46,117 nucleotides of DNA from Okeania sp. SIO3I5 (GTDB taxonomy: Bacteria; Cyanobacteriota; Cyanobacteriia; Cyanobacteriales; Microcoleaceae): positions 1-46,117 of the forward strand of contig NZ_JAAHHT010000052.1 of assembly GCF_010672085.1 (NCBI RefSeq). Reading direction: 5' to 3'. How positions within the stretch are numbered: the first letter of the stretch is position 1; each line of letters begins with the position of its first letter. The translations under genes were made by a program, and so were the position numbers. A model generated the notes under the pieces. That model saw only the letters and a list, made by a program, of their open reading frames with translations. It did no database searches and had not been told where the DNA came from. Shown here in pieces: positions 18,459 through 28,228 of this stretch.

Positions 18459-21437
18459 ATGACCAGTCCTGAAAATACCATCCGCATCCGAGGAGCAAGA
18501 CAACATAACCTCAAAAACATCGACCTAGAACTCCCACGCGATCGCCTCATAGTCTTCACAGGAGTTTCTGGCTCCGGCAAATCCTCCCTCGCCTTCGACA
18601 CAATCTTCGCCGAAGGGCAACGTCGCTACGTCGAATCCCTCAGCGCCTATGCCCGACAATTTCTCGGACAACTCGACAAACCAGACGTAGACTCCATCGA
18701 AGGATTAAGCCCCGCCATATCCATCGACCAAAAATCCACATCCCATAATCCCCGCTCCACAGTCGGCACCGTCACCGAAATTTACGACTATCTGAGATTA
18801 CTATTTGGTAGAGCAGGAGAACCCCATTGCCCAATTTGCCACCATAATATTGCCCCTCAAACCATTGATGAAATGTGCGACAGAATTATGGCTCTTCCAG
18901 ACCGGAGCAAATTTCATATCCTAGCTCCCGTGGTTCGAGGCAAAAAAGGGACTCATCAGAAACTTTTATCTAGTTTAGCTGCTCAAGGATTTGTTCGTTT
19001 GAGAGTTGATGGAGAGGTTGTAGAAATTGCTGAAAAAATCAAATTAGATAAAAATCGTACACATACTATAGAAATTGTTATTGACAGACTTATAAAAAAG
19101 CCAGGAATAGAGGAACGTTTAGCAGATTCTCTAAATACTTGTCTACGTCAATCTACTGGAATTGCTTTAATTAACGTATTAAATGACACATCGGTAAAGA
19201 TAGGGGCAGTGCCTACAAAAAATAAGTATAACCTAACTCCGGCAAAAATAGCAACTTCAGCTAATTCTAAATCTGACAATAATTCAGCTAATTCCAGTCA
19301 GGAACTAGAAGTAGAACTGGAAAATTCTCAGACTCAAATAGTCTTTTCCGAAAATTTTGCCTGTCCGGAACATGGAGCAGTAATGGAAGAATTGTCGCCC
19401 CGGCTCTTTTCTTTCAACTCCCCCTACGGTGCTTGTCCGACTTGTCACGGCTTGGGTAGTCTCAAACAATTTTCCCCAGAATTAATAGTACCCGACCCCA
19501 ATGCACCCTTATATTCAGCGATCGCTCCTTGGTCGAACAAGGAAAATCCCTATTATTTTTCTCTGCTTTATAGTTTGGCTGAAGCTTATGACTTTGAGAT
19601 AGAAACTCCCTGGAATAAATTGAGCAAGAAAGAACAAAAGTTAGTGCTAGAAGGTAGCGACGAACCTATCTGGATGGAAACGAAAAATGGAGAAGGAGAT
19701 TATCGTTACTATCCTGGAGTTATCCCCATTTTGGAAAAGCAATATGAGGAAACAGGTTCAGATTTAATCAAACAAAAATTAGAACAATATTTAGTCAATC
19801 AAACCTGCGAAACTTGTCAAGGAAAAAGATTAAAACCAGAAGCACTTGCCGTAGAAGTAGGGAAATATAAAATTACCGATTTTACAGAAGTTTCAATTCG
19901 AGAATGTTTGGAGAAAATTGATAATTTAGAATTGAGCGATCGCCAGGCAAAAATAGCAGAATTAGTATTGAGAGAAATTCGTGCAAGACTAAATTTTCTT
20001 TTGGATGTTGGCTTAGATTATCTAACATTAGACCGAGCAACAATGACACTTTCTGGAGGAGAAGCACAAAGAATTAGATTAGCAACACAAATTGGTTCTG
20101 GTCTAACAGGAGTTCTCTACGTTTTAGACGAACCAAGTATCGGTTTACATCAGAGAGATAACAATCGCCTCTTGCAAACTTTAACCAAACTTCGCGACTT
20201 AGGAAATACATTAATAGTTGTAGAACATGACGAAGAAACTATTAGAAAAGCCGACCATATTATTGATATAGGTTCGGGAGCAGGAGTGCATGGCGGACGA
20301 ATAATTTATCAGGGAAATTTCCAGACATTATTAGCAACAAAAGAATCACTAACAGGTGCTTACTTATCCGGCAAAAAAATTATAGCAACCCCATCAGAAA
20401 GAAGAACAGGAAACGGCAAATCTCTACTACTCAAAAATTGTCATCGAAACAATCTCAAAAATATAGATATAGAAATTCCTTTAGGAAAACTTGTCTGTAT
20501 TACCGGCGTTTCTGGTTCAGGAAAATCAACCTTAATGAACGAATTACTTTATCCAGCTTTGCAACATTATCTCAGTCGTAATATTCCCTTTCCCAAAAAC
20601 TTAGAAAAAATCAAAGGATTAAAAGCAATAGACAAAGTAATCGTAATCGACCAATCACCTATTGGCAGAACACCCCGTTCCAATCCAGCAACTTATACAG
20701 GAGTATTTGATGTAATCCGAGGAATATTTGCCGAAACCATAGAAGCAAAAGCCAGAGGTTATAAACCAGGGCAATTTTCTTTTAATGTCAAAGGCGGCAG
20801 ATGTGAAGCTTGTAGCGGACAAGGTGTAAATGTAATAGAAATGAACTTTCTCCCAGATGTTTATGTGCAATGTGAAGTTTGTAAAGGTGCAAGATATAGC
20901 AGAGAAACTTTGCAGGTCAAATATAAAGATCGGTCAATTGCTGATGTTTTGAATATGACTGTAGAAGAAAGTTTAGAAGTATTTAAAAATATTCCCAGAG
21001 CAGCCAATAGATTACAAACTTTAGTAGATGTAGGCTTAGGTTATATCAAATTAGGTCAATCCGCACCGACACTTTCCGGTGGAGAAGCACAAAGAGTAAA
21101 ACTAGCTTCCGAATTGTCTAAGCGAGCAACAGGAAAAACTATTTATTTAATAGATGAACCAACAACAGGTTTATCATTTTACGACGTTCATCAATTATTG
21201 AATGTTTTGCAAAGATTAGTAGACAAAGGAAATTCCATTGTAGTAATTGAGCATAATTTAGATGTAATTCGTTGTGCCGACTGGGTAATAGATTTAGGTC
21301 CGGAAGGAGGAGATAAAGGAGGAGAAATAATTGTTTGTGGAACGCCCGAAGAAGTGGCAGAAAATTTAGAGTCTTATACTGGGAAATATTTATGGGAAGT
21401 ATTAGAGAAATATCCGCCGAAAATTGAAGAAAATTGA
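18459..21437 (+). CDS. uvrA: Excinuclease ABC subunit A
   Basis: 992 residues, slightly longer than the usual 940-970. Damage-recognition ATPase of nucleotide excision repair; it loads UvrB at lesions. Two ABC modules: Walker A GVSGSGKSS (about 35) and GVSGSGKST (about 685). Signatures are LSGGEAQRIRLATQIGSG and LSGGEAQRVKLASELSKR; Walker B segments are VLDEPSIGL and LIDEPTTGL. Zinc-type cysteines occur in CPICHH, CPEHG, CPTCHG and, in the second half, CEACSGQG with CEVCKG. All key residues are present. Extra length comes from a low-complexity Asn/Ser-rich insert around residues 250-290 (SANSKSDNNSANSSQ), probably a flexible loop in the UvrB-binding region. The gene stands alone between two tandem repeat arrays. 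Confidence 0.97.
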   Translation: MTSPENTIRIRGARQHNLKNIDLELPRDRLIVFTGVSGSGKSSLAFDTIFAEGQRRYVESLSAYARQFLGQLDKPDVDSIEGLSPAISIDQKSTSHNPRSTVGTVTEIYDYLRLLFGRAGEPHCPICHHNIAPQTIDEMCDRIMALPDRSKFHILAPVVRGKKGTHQKLLSSLAAQGFVRLRVDGEVVEIAEKIKLDKNRTHTIEIVIDRLIKKPGIEERLADSLNTCLRQSTGIALINVLNDTSVKIGAVPTKNKYNLTPAKIATSANSKSDNNSANSSQELEVELENSQTQIVFSENFACPEHGAVMEELSPRLFSFNSPYGACPTCHGLGSLKQFSPELIVPDPNAPLYSAIAPWSNKENPYYFSLLYSLAEAYDFEIETPWNKLSKKEQKLVLEGSDEPIWMETKNGEGDYRYYPGVIPILEKQYEETGSDLIKQKLEQYLVNQTCETCQGKRLKPEALAVEVGKYKITDFTEVSIRECLEKIDNLELSDRQAKIAELVLREIRARLNFLLDVGLDYLTLDRATMTLSGGEAQRIRLATQIGSGLTGVLYVLDEPSIGLHQRDNNRLLQTLTKLRDLGNTLIVVEHDEETIRKADHIIDIGSGAGVHGGRIIYQGNFQTLLATKESLTGAYLSGKKIIATPSERRTGNGKSLLLKNCHRNNLKNIDIEIPLGKLVCITGVSGSGKSTLMNELLYPALQHYLSRNIPFPKNLEKIKGLKAIDKVIVIDQSPIGRTPRSNPATYTGVFDVIRGIFAETIEAKARGYKPGQFSFNVKGGRCEACSGQGVNVIEMNFLPDVYVQCEVCKGARYSRETLQVKYKDRSIADVLNMTVEESLEVFKNIPRAANRLQTLVDVGLGYIKLGQSAPTLSGGEAQRVKLASELSKRATGKTIYLIDEPTTGLSFYDVHQLLNVLQRLVDKGNSIVVIEHNLDVIRCADWVIDLGPEGGDKGGEIIVCGTPEEVAENLESYTGKYLWEVLEKYPPKIEEN

Positions 21438-21500
21438 AGTAAAGGAAGAAGGAAGAAGAAAGAAGGAAGAAGAAAGAAGGAAGAGGGAAGAAGGAAAAAA
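21433..21500 (+). repeat. Purine-rich GGAAGAA microsatellite
   Basis: Repeated GGAAGAAG and AAAGAAGG blocks begin at the uvrA stop codon and run for about 65 bases with no pyrimidines apart from those at the edges. A mirror-type purine tract could form triplex DNA; no function is evident. Confidence 0.6.
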
Positions 21501-21673
21501 AGCACATGAATCTATAGTATTAATAGTAAAGCGATCACCTCTTACCTCCCCTCAACTTTTTACCAGTTCTTCTCAGAGATAAAAATTGACAAAATAAATA
21601 ACTTCTCACTACAATAGTAATCAAATAATTCTAACTAAGAATTATCTAAATCCATTCTACAAAGGTTTTGAGT

Positions 21674-22045
21674 ATGAAAAAGTTATTAACAACATCCTTC
21701 TTAGCAGTTGGAATGATTGTTTTTGGGTCTAACACAGCTTATGGAATGACTTGCGGAGAAGCTATTTCTGTAGCAATGAGACAAATTTCTTCTAAGCAAA
21801 AAGCTTTTTTCTGGGCACAATCTAGTCAATTAGGTGGTCCAGCTTTCCGGGAAAGGCATGAGTTAAATCTGGCAATACAATTTGGTGAACGTGTTTTATA
21901 CGACAAAAATTGTGGTAGACTAGCAAACCAAACAAATCTTCCTCCAATAATTGAAAGCGCAAAGTATACACTAGGTAATGTTCGTAAACCTGCGAGTTTT
22001 CATCAACCTGAACCAATTATCACTCCTATACCCGCCCCCCGCTAA
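21674..22045 (+). CDS. Small secreted protein of unknown function
   Basis: 123 residues from ATG 21674, with AAAGG eight bases upstream; an in-frame TTG at 21668 is less likely. A clear signal peptide (MKKLLTTSFLAVGMIVFGSN, cleavage near TAYG-MT, about residue 26) predicts export. The mature part has two cysteines (TCGEA and KNCGRL), a likely disulfide, a central helical stretch (SVAMRQISSKQKAFFWAQSS), and a Pro-rich tail (PEPIITPIPAPR). No family recognised. A strong terminator follows about 165 bases downstream, which supports it as a real transcription unit. Confidence 0.65.
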   Translation: MKKLLTTSFLAVGMIVFGSNTAYGMTCGEAISVAMRQISSKQKAFFWAQSSQLGGPAFRERHELNLAIQFGERVLYDKNCGRLANQTNLPPIIESAKYTLGNVRKPASFHQPEPIITPIPAPR

Positions 22046-22208
22046 TGGAATTTACAGAGTAACAAGTTAACAAGTTAGCTATAAGGCATAAGACTAGAGG
22101 AGTTACCATTTAGTGTCAAGTAACTTTAGTAATCCTTTTACAGTCAGGACTTACGCAGAAACATTTCAAACAAGATTTATAAACTATAAAATGTGTAATC
22201 TGTTAATA

Positions 22209-22242
22209 ACAGAAGGCTCTGCAAATAGCCTTCTGTTTTTTT
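22209..22242 (+). terminator. Rho-independent terminator
   Basis: Perfect 10-bp stem ACAGAAGGCT / AGCCTTCTGT with an 8-base loop, followed by seven T. It probably ends the transcript of the small secreted protein gene. Confidence 0.85.
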
Positions 22243-22318
22243 AGGCAAAAGCGCTGATAATTTTTAATTTTTAATTGTGTTTAACCATTTCCCAAATAGA
22301 ATAAAACCTATTGAAATT

Positions 22319-23725
22319 AGATAGCCGAAAATTTGCTAGAAACTTTTCCCAGATATTTGTTATACCTAGAAGGAAGTAGATATTTTCTGAAGTTGAGGAA
22401 ATGCCTCTTGCCTCCTCTCGACTTTTTGCCAGTTTTATGAGCAGATGAAAATTTCACTTATCTATATAGATAGTCGAAAATTTATCAGAGACTTTTTCCA
22501 GATATCTCCTCTACCCAGAAGTAAGTAGATATTTTCTGAAGTAGAGCGATCGCCTCTTACTCCTCCTCAACTTTTTACCAGCTTTTCTCAGAGATAAAAA
22601 TTTCACTTCTATATATAGGTAGCCGAAAATTTTTCAGAGACTTTTCCCAGATATCTGCTCTTTCTAGAGATAAGTAGATATTTTTTAAAGAGGAGCGATC
22701 GCCTCTTGTCTCCCCTCAACTTTTTGCCAGTTCTCTGAGGAAATGAAAATTTCACTTCTATATATAGGTAGCCGAAAATTTTTCAGAGACTTTTCCCAGA
22801 TATCTGCTCTTTCTAGAGATAAGTAGATATTTTTTAAAGAGGAGCGATCGTCTCTTGTCTCCCCTCAACTTTTTGCCAGTTTTCTGAGGAGGTGAAAATT
22901 TCACTTATCTATATAGATAGCCGAAAATTTTTCAGAGACTTTTCCCAGATATCTGCTCTTTCTAGAGATAAGTAGATATTTTTTAAAGAGGAGCGATCGT
23001 CTCTTGTCTCCCCTCAACTTTTTGCCAGTTTTCTGAGGAGGTGAAAATTTCACTTATCTATATAGATAGCCGAAAATTTTTCAGAGACTTTTCCCAGATA
23101 TCTGCTCTTTCTAGAGATAAATAGATATTTTCTGAAGTGGAGCGATCGTCTCTTGTCTCCCCTCAACTTTTTGCCAGTTTTCTGAGGAGGTGAAAATTTC
23201 ACTTATCTATATAGATAGCCGAAAATTTTTCAGAGACTTTTCCCAGATATCTCCTCTACCTAGAAGGAAGTAGATATTTTTTGAAGTGGAGCGATCGCCT
23301 CTTGTCTCCCCCCGACTTTTTGCCAGTTCTCTGAGGAGATAAAAATTATATATATAGATAGCCGAAAATTTGCCAGAGAATTTCCCAGATATCTGCTGTT
23401 TCTACAGATAAGTAGATATTTTATGAAGTTGAGGAAATCCCTCTTGCCTCCTCTCGACTTTTTGCCATTTTTCTGAGGAAGTAAAAATTTCACTTTCATA
23501 TATAGGCAGTAGAAAATTTCTCAGAGACTTTTCCCAGATATCTCCTCTACCTAGAAGGAAATAGATATTTTATGAAGTTGAGGAAATCCCTCTTGTCTCC
23601 CCCCGACTTTTTGGCAGTTCTCTGAGGAGATAAAAATTTCACTCTTATATATATAGATAGCCGAAAATTTGCCAGAGAATTTCCCAGATATCTGCTGTTT
23701 CTAGAGATAAGTAGATATTTTATAT
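22319..23725. repeat. 149-bp tandem array, ten units
   Basis: The landmark (C/T)CGAAAATT occurs at 22325, 22474, 22623, 22772, 22921, 23070, 23219, 23362, (variant) 23511 and 23661. The spacing is 149 bases except one of 143 and one of 150. Each unit has CCCAGATATCT, AAGTAGATATTTT, a HIP1-like GCGATCG(C/T)CTC in the middle copies, CAACTTTTTGCCAG, TGAAAATTTCACT and a CTATATA palindrome. The central four units are nearly identical; outer units are diverged, as expected of an array homogenised from the middle. Confidence 0.93.
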
Positions 23726-24284
23726 AGTCTTTATATTAGATTTAACTCTGGAGAGTAAAGTCGTTGAAATAAAAAAATTATATTGTCAGGAATTGACATA
23801 TTTAAACATTGAAGTAGAGGTCAATTATCTAATTGAATAATATACAAATAATAGGGATATTTTTCCGCAAATATCTCCAAATATTTTTCCGTAGATACCC
23901 CATATAAATGACTAAATTCATAGAAAAAACAATCTCAGTGTTTGGGGTTATATCAAACCATAAATCCATAAATAATTAAACAACCATTCCTGTTTTCCTT
24001 GCTTGTTTAATACCCATTCCTGTTAATAATCTACCTGTAATAGTTTTGATTCCAATTCTTATTTTCCTACGGAATGCTACGCAAACATCTTCACACCAGT
24101 ATCTAACTTGATAATATATTAACTCTTGTTTTTCCTTAGAACAAAGTTCTATTGATAATTATCCAAACATAATATAAGCGATCGCTCCTCAACTAACGAA
24201 GATAAGCGATCGCCCTTCTTAAAATCCCTAATTAAAAAGGAAATTATGGGTAAAATTAATCCACCCTTTCTAATTGCCAGAGAA
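23726..24284. other. Spacer between the 149-bp array and the intron remnant
   Basis: No gene seen. Short direct repeats (ATATTTTTCCG and CCATTCCTGTT) and two neighbouring HIP1 sites near 24178-24214 are the only structure. Confidence 0.5.
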
Positions 24285-24614
24285 GTTAAACTAAGCAATT
24301 CTATCACCAGAACTACTCGTCTTCAAAACCGGACATGAGACTTTCACCTCATCCGGCTCCTCAGCGATTTGGTCCTAATTAAAAGAGTACCTCTGCTGCT
24401 ATTATTAGCAGTTTTCATATCATAGTAATGTCCATAAATTGCAGTGAGCACCTTGTATTTTTTAGGACTTAAACAGAAACCAAATAGATCCACTAAATTT
24501 CGTGAAAGCGAAAAATAATAATCAGAACAATAAACCCGGTTTCTTATTTAGTTAAGTAAGTCCTATTTTTATCTTTTGAGTGAGTTGAATATTTAGTACC
24601 CTTTGTTTGCTCCA

Positions 24615-24665
24615 TTGACATCCTCCCGACACTGCTCTAGGAGACAGCGGGGGATTCCCATCTAT
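24615..24665. other. Possible IS200/IS605-type element end
   Basis: GACATCCTCCCGACACTGCT and the following GGAGACAGCGGGGGATTCC form an imperfect hairpin like the ends of cyanobacterial IS200/IS605 elements. It lies in the intron remnant 3' of the RT frame. No transposase is attached, so this is a tentative call. Confidence 0.35.
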
Positions 24666-24977
24666 CATTCAAACAGACTGTAGTGGCGATTCGCGAATCG
24701 TCCCTACACTGAAGGACTCAGGGCGGTTTGACACCTCACTGGAAAATGCTGGCTTACCAGTCTAACGCTTCCTCCGTGTCCGATAAATAATCGACCAGTG
24801 CCCCTCGGCGACTTGATTTACTTGATTAAAAAGCGATATTACTTGATTAAAAAGCGATATTAGTTTCAACCTTGGTTTTTGGTTGAGTAACATTAGCATT
24901 TTAACATACTTATCTGTAAAACCGCAAGATTGATTGGTTTTCCCATAAGATGCTCCCATACGGGAGAGCGCGGGTCT

Positions 24978-26318
24978 TCAACCAAAGTTTTGATAAATCC
25001 AGTTGGCGTGCCTCAATAGTCTAACTTGATTACCATACTTGTCACCAGTAGAAAATACCCTCTTCTTTTCCCCTCTAGTTTGCCAATATCTTTGGCAAAT
25101 CCAACGATTATTTTTATTTGGGTGTCTTCTTTTTGCCCAACTCCAGAGTTTTTGGAATATCAAACTATCCAAATCCTGGAAAATTTTCTGATTCACCACT
25201 CCTGAGTAATAATTTACCCAAATTTTAATCAAAGAGTTAAGTTTTCTAATTAAGGCAACTTGTGGTGCAGACTTATGTCGATCTATCACCTCAGAAATTT
25301 GAGAATAATGACTTCTGATACTCTCCAAACTTGGTTTAATATTCGTTTTAAAACCTAGCTTACTTTGATTTTTACTCACCTCATATTGTCTAATATTAAA
25401 TCCCAAAAAATCAAAACCAAGTTCTTCTTCACCACATATATATAATGTGTGAGAAATTCTAATTTGACTTGGTTTTAATTCCAGAAATAACTCAGATAAA
25501 AACCCTGTAATTATATCTTGGCATTTTTGAACTACCTCAATATCTTCGTGAGCGATCGCCAAGTCACCTGCATAACGAATCAAACTTAAACCTTGACATT
25601 TTTCATTAAATGTTTCAGCGTAATGTTTGATTTGTGCTTCTATTTCATAGAAAACTATATTTGCCAGTAGTGGAAAAATTAATTCTTGTCTTAGGAACAA
25701 CTCTTTTCCATCCATCAGACCATCCTTTAACCAAACTCGAATTTGTTTACCTAAGTTTGGATAAGTATCTAATTGTTTTAAAAATTGTTCATAGTCGAGA
25801 CAGTCAAAGCATTTAGTTATGTCAGCTTTAAGTACATATTTAGGCTGAAACTTAACACAATTAACAATTGCTTTTATAGCATCCCGACATGATTCCCCTA
25901 GTCTAAACCCGTAACCATAAAGTTCAAACTTAGCTTCCCATTGTTTTTCTAGAGCTATCTTGACAAGTATTTGCAAAGCAAAGTCTTCAAAAGAGCTTTT
26001 TATAGGTTTAACCTTGCTATTTAGTTTTAATCCTTTAGCCAAGGCAAAACATTTTTCTGGAGACAATGATTGAACATCAATTATTCCTGCTGTTTTCTCA
26101 CCCTGGTTACTTTGACTAACCCTACGCACCGCCAATAACCTTCCATACCAGGATTTTATCAACGTTTTTTGGAGCTTACGAACTGCAATAACATCACCAC
26201 GTTGAGAGGCCATGTAGATTCTTTTCCGTAACTTGAAGACCCGACGCTCAACTTTTAACCAGTTAATCTCGCGCCATTCCTTCCATTCCCCCGTAGTCTT
26301 TAAACTCGTATTAGACAT
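24978..26318 (-). CDS. Group II intron reverse transcriptase/maturase, catalytically degenerate
   Basis: 446 residues, open throughout. It begins with the family N-terminus (WREINWLKVERRVFKLRKRI; LLAVRRVSQSNQGEKTAG) and keeps RT motif 3 with its Asp (VLKADITKCFDCLDY), HTLYICGEEELGFDFLGFNI and domain X (KLNSLIKIWVNYYSG). Compared with the intact ORF at 37601-39496, the IPKPG...KRPLGIPTM block is missing and TPQGGVISPLLANI has become RQELIFPLLANI. The active-site YADD is YAGD (residues 249-252, Gly codon 25566-25568). The C-terminal HNH domain is absent; the protein ends WIYQNFG. It cannot be an active polymerase. It may be decaying, or kept for RNA binding. Confidence 0.8.
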   Translation of the reverse strand: MSNTSLKTTGEWKEWREINWLKVERRVFKLRKRIYMASQRGDVIAVRKLQKTLIKSWYGRLLAVRRVSQSNQGEKTAGIIDVQSLSPEKCFALAKGLKLNSKVKPIKSSFEDFALQILVKIALEKQWEAKFELYGYGFRLGESCRDAIKAIVNCVKFQPKYVLKADITKCFDCLDYEQFLKQLDTYPNLGKQIRVWLKDGLMDGKELFLRQELIFPLLANIVFYEIEAQIKHYAETFNEKCQGLSLIRYAGDLAIAHEDIEVVQKCQDIITGFLSELFLELKPSQIRISHTLYICGEEELGFDFLGFNIRQYEVSKNQSKLGFKTNIKPSLESIRSHYSQISEVIDRHKSAPQVALIRKLNSLIKIWVNYYSGVVNQKIFQDLDSLIFQKLWSWAKRRHPNKNNRWICQRYWQTRGEKKRVFSTGDKYGNQVRLLRHANWIYQNFG

Positions 26319-26586
26319 CTATATTACTTACTCAAACTCTACATTCCAAATCACCGTGTGTCCGTCTGCATATCCCATTAAATTAACTAACGGGCCTTTG
26401 CTTCTGACACAATCCCTCCCAATCAAACATACGGTTAGCACCTACTTTTCAGTTAACAGTTATCAGTTATCAGTTATCAGCTTTTTCAGTTATTAGTTAT
26501 CAGTACCTCTTACTTTTAGATAGAGTAGACAGAGGCTTATGAAACTCTCAGGTCTCTCAAATATAGTCAAAAGAAGAATTTAACTT

Positions 26587-26632
<46 letters not shown>

Positions 26633-27166
26633 TTTCTATTCAAGAGTTTTTCATGGGTTACTTCGTTCCAAATGACCTTATTTATATACCTTTAGGATGA
26701 TGCTTTACGCCGGGTTTACGGGAAGTGCTTGTTAGTCGAACCAAATCTCGCTAACTCCCTATCCTTTGCCTTTTGGCCCCAGTGTCACAGCTTATTTCAC
26801 TGGCTGAACGTGACGACGCTTCACTCACATCTTCGCACTATAGCTATCCAATGGGTATTTTGCTCAATGGAAACCAACTTAAGCTGCTAGTTTTACCACC
26901 TTTTCACCCCGCTTTACGGATTGATGGCTAGTCGCTACCGTAGGGGTGATGCTGTCAACCCTGCACCTGGGTGGAAGGAATCTCACCTCCAAGGTCATTT
27001 AGTTATAAGGCTAATGGCCTTACTCTGCTCACATTTTGGCACTATAGCACTACCTGCAAGTCAAAATTCAAAATTCAAAATTCAAAATTCAAAAATAATC
27101 TCTGACTAAGTTTGAGGATTTATAAATGTCCTAACCTATTTTCGTAGCGCTATATGACCCTAACTT

Positions 27167-27427
27167 TTAGCAGAAACGAATCGCACTTTGGTTCCCTTCA
27201 CGACGGACTCTAGATACAACCCAGTTGCGCCATACCCAATGATCTCCACGGCTAGTAACTGCACTGGCATTGATATCCATTAAATCTGCCAGTTCAGAGC
27301 TAGTAATCAGATAGCCTTTACTGGCCACTTCATCAGCTATGTGCAAAGTTTCAATTAAGTTACGCAGTTGCCCAACTCTTTGCTCCCTGGGCATATTTTC
27401 TAGTAATTCGTTGGTTGTGTCATTCAT
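27167..27427 (-). CDS. Small helix-turn-helix-like cyanobacterial protein
   Basis: 86 residues, no signal peptide or membrane segment. The middle, ITSSELADLMDINASAVTSR (about 41-60), reads like a helix-turn-helix, and WVWRNWVVSRVRREGNQ follows as a basic, aromatic tail. The N-terminal half (LLENMPREQRVGQLRNLIET) is helical. I believe similar short proteins are conserved in filamentous cyanobacteria, but no function is known to me. It lies about 100 bases upstream of the degenerate intron in the same orientation. Confidence 0.65.
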   Translation of the reverse strand: MNDTTNELLENMPREQRVGQLRNLIETLHIADEVASKGYLITSSELADLMDINASAVTSRGDHWVWRNWVVSRVRREGNQSAIRFC

Positions 27428-28104
27428 AGTAATTTTCAGATTATATGGTTAGATACTACGGCTTATGATTCTATCGTTTTATCACAAATCTTGCTTAATT
27501 GGTTTTGTATATTATGGGCTAACTCTGGTTGAGAATTGCCGTTAGAAGTGAAAGATTGTTTTCTCCTCATACATTTTTTTAAGCTTAAGAGTGGTTGAGA
27601 TAGAGTATAAATTTATGTCTATAAATACAAGATGATTGTTCCTTTAAATTTATAAATATTAAGGTAAGTGCTATAGATTTTTACTTCTATATATCGTGTA
27701 GAACTTTATTTTGCTGTAAATATGTCCACATTTTTGTATTTACTCTATTTTGTAGATATTCTCTACAGGTCTTGAGAGTCAAAGGATGTTTGGCCTTTAT
27801 TTGTTAGTTTCCCTAACTACAGCTAAAATGTCTGATTTAGATGGAGACTGCACTCAACAACTTTGTTCAAAAAAGTATTGTAAAGTTTTGCCGAATCAAT
27901 AGAAAGATCTAGAGAAAGATCTAGAAATCTATCAACTTTTATCCATCTTTGACAAAGAAAAGGTTTATTAGATATAATAGTGCCTTACGGGTGTAAAACA
28001 TAAACTTGCCAACAGCCATTGACCTAATTTTAAATGGGTGAAAATCCTTTCTAGCGGAGGAAGACATAAGTCTATAGCCTCCCTCGTAGTTAAACCTATA
28101 AATC
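27428..28104. other. Spacer without recognised genes
   Basis: A+T-rich DNA with a duplicated GAAAGATCTAGA near 27902. A partial hairpin GCGGAGGAAGACATAAGTC...GCCTCCCTCG lies near 28054-28088, possibly part of the tnpB-derived segment that follows. Confidence 0.45.
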
Positions 28105-28228
28105 TAGAAAAGCAGAAGTAAAATTAGCGAGGTAATAACATTCGGCAGATCGTAAAGTAGTCCCAAACCCTATTAGCAATGGGATAGAGGGTGTTGTAGT
28201 TCATCCAAGATTAATTAATTTGGTCTGA
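28105..28228 (+). pseudogene. C-terminal tnpB fragment
   Basis: After a shift, the frame from 28157 reads VVPNPISNGIEGVVVHPRL and ends at TGA 28226, matching the extreme C-terminus of TnpB proteins (VVP..F..GIEGVVVHP). Just before it KAEVKLA and NIRQIV in other frames correspond to the NADVN..NI..(K) cysteine-free end of the RuvC region. Only this tail survives. Confidence 0.55.

Noticed and set aside
22319-23725. CRISPR-like periodic repeat
   Set aside because: The whole 149-bp unit is repeated without short conserved repeats separated by unique spacers, and no cas gene is nearby. The same applies to 12231-12935 and 16958-18115.
24978-26318. Retron or diversity-generating RT
   Set aside because: N-terminus, domain X and the adjoining domain V/VI identify a group II intron; no template/variable repeats or msr/msd structure were seen.
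27985-28100. Possible independent ncRNA before the tnpB tail
   Set aside because: A GGAGG/CCTCC hairpin is visible, but the stretch adjoins the tnpB relic and shows no promoter or wider structure.
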